From DATBMA01 sp036555105 (GTDB lineage Bacteria > Actinomycetota > Acidimicrobiia > Spongiisociales > ZC4RG35): a stretch of 31,479 nucleotides of DNA. The stretch covers positions 1 to 31,479 of the forward strand of contig DATBMA010000048.1 of the NCBI GenBank assembly GCA_036555105.1. The letters run 5' to 3'. This document shows, piece by piece, positions 23,333 to 28,491 of the stretch. The notes under the pieces are model-generated. The model worked only from the letters and a program-made list of their open reading frames with translations, searched no databases and was not told the origin of the DNA. Position 1 is the stretch's first letter. Each line of letters opens with the position of its first letter. The translations under genes and the position numbers were made by a program.

Positions 23333-24631
23333 TCAGGGGACCGCGGCCCTCAGGGCCTCTCTGATCTGATCGAGGTGCTCCTCGAGGTGATCCGGGTTCT
23401 GGGTGTAGCTGTACGACAAGCGCCAGAAGGTCGGCCGCGTTCGCACGAACTCATCTGGCAAACCCGCCAGCAGCGAAACCGTCTGCCGCTCGTGGCGCTG
23501 CAGGTCGGCCAGCAGCTCCCCGACCGTCGCGTAGGAGTCTGCGGTCACCGATGTGCGCAACGTCGAGTTGGTGGGCGAAGCCTGGTACGTGCGCTCGTTG
23601 CCCTGGACGAGATCGACGATCCAGCTGTGGTTGTCGATCTCACCCTCGAGCAAGTGGGCGATCACGTCCTTGGTGCTCCACTCGCCTGGGCCGGGGCGCC
23701 GAGCCGCGGCCTCCTCATCAACGCCGTCGAGCAATGCAGCCAGCCGATCGTCATAGTCGGCATACATCTCCTCGACGTATTTGGCGAGCGACGCCGCGTC
23801 GGCCGGCACCTCGGGAAGCGGGCGGGCGGAGAGCGTGATCTCGGCGTTGTTCAGCTTGCCGTCCCGGAAGAAGCCGACCTCCAGTTGATCGCCGGCGCGA
23901 TGCCCGGACAGGATCGGAGCGAGCGAGGCCCAATCGGTCACCTCGGACTTGTCCATGCTGACCAGGATGTCATTTGCTCTCAGGCCGGCTGCCTCGGCGC
24001 CCATGCCCGGCACCACCCCATCCAGGCGCACCCCGAACCTTCCACCCGGCATCCCGAATCGGGCGGCATTGCCCGGGTTCACCTCTTCGCCGATGTTGAC
24101 CCCCAGCATGGGCCGCCGCGTGAACCTGAGATCCTCCCCGGTCTCGAGGACCGAGGCGAGGTTGGCGATCGACTCCTGCCAGGCCCGTTGGAGCGCAGTG
24201 CGGGTCTGCTGCCAGTTCTCGGTGTCCCCGAAGCCGGTGTGGCGAACCGTCACGAAGGTCGCGCCATCCTCTGCGGTCAGGTCGATCTCCACAGAGGTGG
24301 ATGCAGGCTCATCGCTTCCTTGCCAGGTGAAACCGACCCTCTCCGGGGCGGCCAGGTCGGTGAACTGTCCCACGGAGGCATATCCATCGTTCCAGGCGAG
24401 GTAGATCCGCCCATCGCGGACCGGTCGCGCCATCGCTTCGTCGCACAACCACTCTCGTAGGTGAGTGGGGTTGGTCAACATCGCGAACACAGCCTCGGGT
24501 TGGGCCTGCACCCGCCCAGCGGCCAGGATCTGCTCACTTGGCGGCTGATCGACCAGCACCTCGGCCTGTTCGACCGGCACCTCGGGCTGCTTGGCCTTCT
24601 TGTCCTTCTTGCCTTTGTCCTTCTTGCCCAT
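23333..24631 (-). CDS. SRPBCC (AHSA1-like) - PDZ - DinB-like three-domain fusion
   Basis: A 432-residue protein. A Lys-rich start (GKKDKGKKDKKAK) precedes an AHSA1/START-like SRPBCC domain (about 33-160: QAQPEAVFAMLTNPTHLREWL, VTVRHTGFGDTENWQQT). A PDZ domain follows (about 165-272: MLGVNIGEEVNPG, RLDGVVPGMGAEAAGLRAND, ILVSMDKSEVTDWASL). The C-terminus is a DinB-like four-helix domain (about 285-430: RPGPGEWSTKDVIAHLLEGE, HERQTVSLL, NPDHLEEHLDQI) with histidines placed as in metal-binding DinB proteins. No signal peptide is seen, so it is cytoplasmic. SD GAGGAGC lies before ATG 24631. A perfect palindrome CCCCTGATCAGGGG (23326-23339) covers its stop codon. I know of no named protein with this domain set; function unknown. 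Confidence 0.8.
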   Translation of the reverse strand: MGKKDKGKKDKKAKQPEVPVEQAEVLVDQPPSEQILAAGRVQAQPEAVFAMLTNPTHLREWLCDEAMARPVRDGRIYLAWNDGYASVGQFTDLAAPERVGFTWQGSDEPASTSVEIDLTAEDGATFVTVRHTGFGDTENWQQTRTALQRAWQESIANLASVLETGEDLRFTRRPMLGVNIGEEVNPGNAARFGMPGGRFGVRLDGVVPGMGAEAAGLRANDILVSMDKSEVTDWASLAPILSGHRAGDQLEVGFFRDGKLNNAEITLSARPLPEVPADAASLAKYVEEMYADYDDRLAALLDGVDEEAAARRPGPGEWSTKDVIAHLLEGEIDNHSWIVDLVQGNERTYQASPTNSTLRTSVTADSYATVGELLADLQRHERQTVSLLAGLPDEFVRTRPTFWRLSYSYTQNPDHLEEHLDQIREALRAAVP

Positions 24632-24766
24632 GCCCGCTCCTCACACTCACGAGGCAACGCCTCTCCCCGGAGGTCGGCAAACTACACCGGCATTTTCGGA
24701 TCGGCTCTTGGAGGTCGTTCGGGCAGGCAGAGGTCGCGAAAACCAAGCCTGAGATCGGCTGTGGCT

Positions 24767-24928
24767 CTAGCCGGCGTTGGGCCCGATGCCCTCGTCGGCG
24801 TGGTACCAGCAGACTTCGATGCGACGCCGACCACCGTCGTCGGTGATCACCCAGCGGTAAGTCGTCGGCGGATCCGTGCAGCCGGCGATTTCGCACGTGG
24901 TCTTGGTCTCGTCCACCTGGTCGGTCAT
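24767..24928 (-). CDS. 53-residue Cys/His-rich small protein
   Basis: This short frame starts at ATG 24928 and ends with TAG at 24767-24769. The product begins TDQVDETKTTCEIAGC and ends EVCWYHADEGIGPNAG. C12 and C17 (CEIAGC) and C41 and H44 (CWYH) form a plausible zinc-binding C-x4-C...C-x2-H site around a short beta hairpin (TTYRWVITDDGGRRRIEVCW). Such composition is unlikely for a random frame. The antisense frames here are poor in recognisable motifs. No clear ribosome binding site is seen. It lies alone in the 450-nt gap between the fusion gene and the cyclase gene; outside it, 24632-24766 and 24929-25070 show no other gene. Confidence 0.6.
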   Translation of the reverse strand: MTDQVDETKTTCEIAGCTDPPTTYRWVITDDGGRRRIEVCWYHADEGIGPNAG

Positions 24929-25070
24929 GGTGCGATGCGTCGGAGCGAACCGTAGGTCGTCGACGTAATCGGATGGTTGCCTCAGTGTTAACGCTTGTGC
25001 GGGGAAGGCGGAAACGCCGACCGTGCTTTTCTCTCTGCGCCCATAGTCGTTGGCCAGGCGTGGCCAGTTC

Positions 25071-25076
25071 TAGCGT
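25071..25076 (+). promoter_or_regulatory. Candidate -10 box (TAGCGT) for the adenylate cyclase gene
   Basis: TAGCGT is followed by 6 nt and the ATG at 25083, exactly as at recO. TTGGCC at 25050-25055 could be a poor -35 with a 15-bp spacer. Confidence 0.5.
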
Positions 25077-25082
25077 TGGTCC

Positions 25083-26372
25083 ATGGATGTCAGCGTGAGC
25101 AGCGGCTCGGCAGACGGAGCCGGGGGCGGGTTCTTCGAACGCCTGGCCGCTCGCACCCATGCGATCGGCGCTTTGGGCATGATCGAATCACCCAGGTCGG
25201 CGGCTCGGATCGCTTCTGTCGCACTCTTGGCCAGCGCAGTCAACGCCTCGATCTCCGGAACCGTCTTTCTCGCTTTTGGTGAGACGCGCAGCGGGCTTGT
25301 GACCGTCGCCCATTCGGCTGTGTTCTTCTGTGCGCTCGCCTGGTTCCTGGCCTCCGGGAACATGCGCGGGCCGTTGCTGTTGTTTGTCGGGGCCAGCATT
25401 TTCGACCACATCTATGTCCACTTCGACCTTGGCGGCTACGCAAACTCAGGCGCCTTCCTGATGTGGGGTGCCCTTGTAACGGTCGGTGCGACTCTGCTCC
25501 TGAAGAGAGCAGAGGTTCTTGCCCTCGGTGCGGTATACGCGACCCTGGCCATCGCTTTCGTTTTCGTCGAGCCGACACTGTCGAACTCGAGACCCTCACC
25601 TCGTCCTGGTCTCCCTGCTTTCAACGTAGCCCATCTGCTGGTCAGCGCCCTGATCATCGTCGTCCCTCTACTCATGTACGTGCTCGGTCGTTTGGTCGCG
25701 GAGCGTGCGCGCTCGGAGTCACTTCTGCTCAATGTGCTCCCGCGGTCGATCGCCGATCGTTTGAAGGTCAGCCCGGCTTGGATCGCTGACACATTCGACT
25801 CGTGCACGGTGCTGTTCGCCGATCTTGTCGGCTTCACGGGTAGAACGCAGCAGATCTCCCCGGGGGAGCTGATCGTTGAGCTCAACTCGATTTTCTCAAG
25901 GTTCGATCAACTCCTTGACGAATACGGGGTCGAGAAGATCAAGACGATCGGCGATGGCTACATGGCAGTTGCGGGTGTGCCGGTGCCACGCGTAGATCAT
26001 GTTGATGCTGCCTGCAGCTTGGCCCTTGCCATGCAGTCGGCCATGGCTGAGATTCGAGAGCGTCTGGAAGTCGACCTGCAACTACGAATCGGCATTGATA
26101 CTGGAGCGGTCGTAGCGGGAGTGATTGGATCCCGGCGTTTTGCCTACGACCTGTGGGGCGACACGGTGAATACCGCTAGTCGGATGGAGAGTCAGGGTCA
26201 GCCTGGCCGGATTCAAGTCACCGAAGCCGTACGTGACTCGGCTGCAGGGCATTTCGCATTCACTCCGGCAGGAGTCATCGCTGTGAAGGGCAAGGGGCCC
26301 ATGGAGACCTTCTTGTTGGATGGCCCTGGCCCGAGAGGACCATCAACCTCGCCAGGCGTGGAGAAGGAGTGA
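25083..26372 (+). CDS. Membrane-bound class III adenylate cyclase
   Basis: A 429-residue protein with about six N-terminal hydrophobic segments (residues about 40-210) joined by a short helical linker (RARSESLLLNVLPRSIADRL) to one class III catalytic domain (about 235-415). Metal-binding aspartates are D247 (LFADLVGFT) and D291 (KTIGDGYMAV). The adenine-specifying pair is canonical, K287 and D356 (YDLWGDTVN), and the transition-state residues N363 and R367 (NTASRME) are present. It should therefore make cAMP as a homodimer. The six-helix membrane domain resembles mycobacterial Rv1625c-type cyclases. Codon use looks somewhat less GC-biased than its neighbours, by eye. A leaderless start is likely. 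It stands alone, followed by a decayed tRNA copy. Confidence 0.9.
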   Translation: MDVSVSSGSADGAGGGFFERLAARTHAIGALGMIESPRSAARIASVALLASAVNASISGTVFLAFGETRSGLVTVAHSAVFFCALAWFLASGNMRGPLLLFVGASIFDHIYVHFDLGGYANSGAFLMWGALVTVGATLLLKRAEVLALGAVYATLAIAFVFVEPTLSNSRPSPRPGLPAFNVAHLLVSALIIVVPLLMYVLGRLVAERARSESLLLNVLPRSIADRLKVSPAWIADTFDSCTVLFADLVGFTGRTQQISPGELIVELNSIFSRFDQLLDEYGVEKIKTIGDGYMAVAGVPVPRVDHVDAACSLALAMQSAMAEIRERLEVDLQLRIGIDTGAVVAGVIGSRRFAYDLWGDTVNTASRMESQGQPGRIQVTEAVRDSAAGHFAFTPAGVIAVKGKGPMETFLLDGPGPRGPSTSPGVEKE

Positions 26373-26408
26373 GCCAGCCAACTCGGGATGTCGTTATCGG
26401 GCTTTTCA

Positions 26409-26445
26409 GCCCATAGCTCGATCAGGTCAGAACACCGGACACATA
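26409..26445 (+). pseudogene. Decayed copy of the CAT-anticodon tRNA
   Basis: These 37 nt match 26600-26636 of the intact tRNA gene with only four mismatches (26413, 26420, 26432, 26441). They span the acceptor 3' part, the D arm and the anticodon stem up to the loop. Beyond the anticodon the match fades, with only a weak T-arm trace (TTGCAGG at 26452-26458). No cloverleaf can form. It is a tRNA pseudogene or half-tRNA duplication, 191 nt from and in the same orientation as the intact gene. Confidence 0.75.
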
Positions 26446-26580
26446 GCTGCATTGCAGGCCGCGACCAGGGCGACCAGGACCTAACCGGGGCTTTCGGTCG
26501 CATCTTCCGAGATCACGCTCGCCCCTTCCCAGATCGTCAAAGGCGGGGCGTCGCGGGTGAAGCTGGGTCCCTGGGAATGC

Positions 26581-26586
26581 CAGAAT
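26581..26586 (+). promoter_or_regulatory. Candidate -10 box (CAGAAT) for the CAT tRNA
   Basis: CAGAAT ends 11 nt before the tRNA 5' end, closely matching the TAGAAT that ends 10 nt before tRNA-Asn. The -35 region is unclear. Confidence 0.35.
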
Positions 26587-26597
26587 CAAGAAGGTTC

Positions 26598-26672
26598 GGG
26601 CCCGTAGCTCAATCAGGTCAGAGCACCGGACTCATAATCCGTCGGTTGGAGGTTCGAGCCCTCCCGGGCCCA
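26598..26672 (+). tRNA. tRNA with anticodon CAT (probably elongator tRNA-Met)
   Basis: A 75-nt cloverleaf. The acceptor stem GGGCCCG pairs with CGGGCCC, discriminator A. The D stem is GCTC/GAGC, the anticodon loop CTCATAA reads CAT, and the T arm is GGAGG-TTCGAGC-CCTCC. The acceptor starts with a G-C pair, so it is not an initiator tRNA. A lysidine-modified tRNA-Ile2 shares this anticodon and cannot be excluded. Pair 27:43 is a C-T mismatch. No CCA is encoded. Confidence 0.93.
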
Positions 26673-26682
26673 CAACGCTCTT

Positions 26683-26732
26683 GTTCTGGCGCGGGAATGT
26701 GAACCCATGGCGGCATATTCCCGCGCCAGAAC
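26683..26732. repeat. 50-nt palindromic element, copy 2
   Basis: Arms GTTCTGGCGCGGGAATGTG (26683-26701) and CATATTCCCGCGCCAGAAC (26714-26732) form a 19-bp stem, with one G-T pair, around a 12-nt loop. Length and outer arms match copy 1 at 395-444. It lies 10 nt after the CAT tRNA and 14 nt before the stop codon of a convergent gene. No T-run follows it, though it could still act as a bidirectional terminator or an RNA-processing hairpin. Confidence 0.8.
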
Positions 26733-26746
26733 GGGGTGTTCGCGCC

Positions 26747-27055
26747 TCAGGCGTCGCAGCGCGCCATGAACTCCTCTGCCGCCTGCCGGTCCTCGAACCA
26801 GGTCTCACCCGGCGGCTCGGAGGCCCTGATCATGACCGCCTTGATCTCGTCCGGTGAGACTTCTATCAGCGCAGCTGTCATCTCTCCCCAGGACTGAGAG
26901 CGCACCGTCTCATACTTCTCACAGAAGGTCGCCATCTCGGCTTCGGTGGCGGGTGGGGGCTCGCCGGTCGTCACGGTCGCCTCCGAGCCGCCGCAGGCAA
27001 AGGTCGCCAGAGCCATGAGAGTGATCGCCAGTAGACGGGGCCGGCTGTCGGTCAT
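26747..27055 (-). CDS. Small lipoprotein of unknown function
   Basis: A 102-residue predicted lipoprotein with an N-terminal RPRLLAITLMALATFAC signal (lipobox ATFAC, C21). A Thr/Pro-rich spacer (VTTGEPPPATEAEM) leads to a mostly helical domain with two cysteines (FCEKYETVRSQSWGEM near the start and FMARCDA at the very end) that could form a disulfide. The domain recalls small uncharacterised actinobacterial lipoproteins, but I cannot name a family. The ATG at 27055 is chosen because a TAGCCT box ends 8 nt upstream and it gives a standard signal peptide; the frame continues open to 27127. It lies divergent to the response-regulator operon. Confidence 0.75.
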   Translation of the reverse strand: MTDSRPRLLAITLMALATFACGGSEATVTTGEPPPATEAEMATFCEKYETVRSQSWGEMTAALIEVSPDEIKAVMIRASEPPGETWFEDRQAAEEFMARCDA

Positions 27056-27063
27056 GGGCGGGC

Positions 27064-27069
27064 AGGCTA
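27064..27069 (-). promoter_or_regulatory. Candidate -10 box (TAGCCT) for the small lipoprotein gene
   Basis: On the minus strand TAGCCT ends 8 nt before the ATG at 27055. The hexamer is identical to the one before phhB. Confidence 0.4.
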
Positions 27070-27174
27070 AACCCCTGGGACTTCCCAACGCGTTCAGCGA
27101 AGCCGCCCATTGGGTGAGGAAAACCACACCCCGATTGGGCGGCCTGCATGCTGGTCCGGCACTCAGGGAGGCGG

Positions 27175-27180
27175 CATGAT
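27175..27180 (+). promoter_or_regulatory. Weak candidate -10 box (CATGAT) for the response-regulator operon
   Basis: CATGAT is followed by exactly 6 nt and the GTG at 27187. It deviates from TATGAT only at the first base. It is the weakest of the leaderless-type boxes noted here. Confidence 0.3.
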
Positions 27181-27186
27181 GTCGGT

Positions 27187-28491
27187 GTGTCCATTTCGGT
27201 GTTCCTCGCAGACGACAACCTTCTCATCCGCCAGGGGGTCAAGTCGCTGATCGAGTTGGAGGAGGACCTGAGCCTGGTGGGGGAGGCGAGCGACTTCGAC
27301 AGCTTGGTCAGCGGGGCCGAGGCGGCGGAGCCGCAGGTGGTGGTCACCGACATCCGCATGCCTCCGTCATTTCAACGGGAAGGGATCGAAGCCGCCCAGC
27401 TGGTCCGCAAGCGCCATCCAGGCACCGGGATCGTCATCCTCTCGCAATACGACGATCCGGAGTACGCCATATCGCTGTTGGCGGGCGGGGCAGCCGGCTA
27501 TGCCTACCTGCTCAAGGATCGGGTGGCTGAAGGTGACCAGCTGGCGCGCGCGATAAGGGAGGTTGCCTCGGGCGGGTCGATGCTGGACCCGGCGATCGTT
27601 GCCGCCATCACCCGACCGATCGACCGGAGCGGCGAGCTGAGCGACGAGGAGGAGGACCTCCTCCAGCGGGTGGCCGAGGGCACGCCGATCAAGGCGATCG
27701 CCATCGCCCTCAAGACCACCCCCGCCGACGTTGACAACCGGATCGAGCGGCTGTTCAAGCGACTGGCTGAGGAGGTCTCTGCCGGCAACACGATGGCGGT
27801 GGACCGGCTCCGGAACCTGCACCGGGCCATCGTCGAGCGGGAGGAGCAGGGTGAGACCCTTTCCCGGCTGTTGCCGGCCGGTCTGGCCAACAAGCTCCGC
27901 CACGATGGGCGCAGCATCGGAGAGAGTGAAGAGATGACGGTGACGGTGCTCATCTCGGATATACGCGGTTACTCGACCATCTCGGAGCGAACCGACCCTT
28001 CGATCCTGGCCGGGCAACTGAGCAAGCACCGGGCCCTGATGAACCGGGCCATCCTCGACCAAGGCGGCACGGTCATGCAGTTCATCGGGGACGCGGTGAT
28101 GGCCGTGTTCGGAGCGATAGAGCCAATGCCGGATCACGCCGACAAGGCGACCGCGGCCGCGATTGCGATGCACGAGGCGCAGCGGCACCTGAACGAGGAG
28201 TGGGAGGGTGAGGGCAAGGACGCATTCGGGCTTGGCATCGGAATTACCACCGGCCCCGTCGCTGCCGCCCTCCTCGGGTCGGAGGACCGCCTCGAGTACA
28301 CCGTGATCGGGGACACGGTGAACCTCAGCCAGCGCCTACAGCAATGGGCAGCCTCCGGGGAGACCGTTGTGAGCGAGGCTACCTATGCGGCACTTGCGGA
28401 TCCGCCCGAATCCGACGCCCTGGAACCGGCCCTCGTCAAGGGACGGATGGCGCCGGTGGCAGCGTTCCGATTCCCTAAGAGGATGAGATGA
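27187..28491 (+). CDS. Response regulator with REC, LuxR-like HTH and class III cyclase domains
   Basis: About 434 residues. REC (1-125): D9-D10, phospho-acceptor D55 (VVVTDIRMP) and K110 (LLKDR) are all present. Next, residues about 150-195 match a LuxR/GerE-type HTH (ELSDEEEDLLQRVAEG, IKAIAIALKTTPADVDNRIE), though its recognition helix is not typical. A helical linker (LRNLHRAIVEREEQGETLSRLLP) leads to a class III nucleotide cyclase domain (about 245-425). Metal aspartates D258 (LISDIRGYS) and D302 (QFIGDAVMAVFG) and the N379/R383 pair are present, so it should be active. The substrate-choosing positions are Q298 and T372 rather than Lys/Asp. GTG 27187 gives the standard REC start. It overlaps the downstream kinase gene by 4 nt, its likely phosphodonor. 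Confidence 0.88.
   Translation: MSISVFLADDNLLIRQGVKSLIELEEDLSLVGEASDFDSLVSGAEAAEPQVVVTDIRMPPSFQREGIEAAQLVRKRHPGTGIVILSQYDDPEYAISLLAGGAAGYAYLLKDRVAEGDQLARAIREVASGGSMLDPAIVAAITRPIDRSGELSDEEEDLLQRVAEGTPIKAIAIALKTTPADVDNRIERLFKRLAEEVSAGNTMAVDRLRNLHRAIVEREEQGETLSRLLPAGLANKLRHDGRSIGESEEMTVTVLISDIRGYSTISERTDPSILAGQLSKHRALMNRAILDQGGTVMQFIGDAVMAVFGAIEPMPDHADKATAAAIAMHEAQRHLNEEWEGEGKDAFGLGIGITTGPVAAALLGSEDRLEYTVIGDTVNLSQRLQQWAASGETVVSEATYAALADPPESDALEPALVKGRMAPVAAFRFPKRMR

Noticed and set aside
23375..24460. Plus-strand frame of 361 codons
   Set aside because: It is opposite the SRPBCC-PDZ-DinB gene; the minus-strand product has domains and a ribosome binding site, the plus-strand one neither.
25007..25018. 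GGCG-GAAA-CGCC mini-hairpin upstream of the cyclase gene
   Set aside because: A 4-bp stem in GC-rich DNA is expected by chance and no conserved context was visible.
26388..26702. Plus-strand frame of 104 codons across the tRNA locus
   Set aside because: It runs through the decayed tRNA copy and the intact tRNA gene and has no coding signature.
26683..26732. Intrinsic terminator for the CAT tRNA
   Set aside because: The stem is strong but no T-run follows on either strand, and a related element lies at 395-444, so it is reported as a repeat instead.
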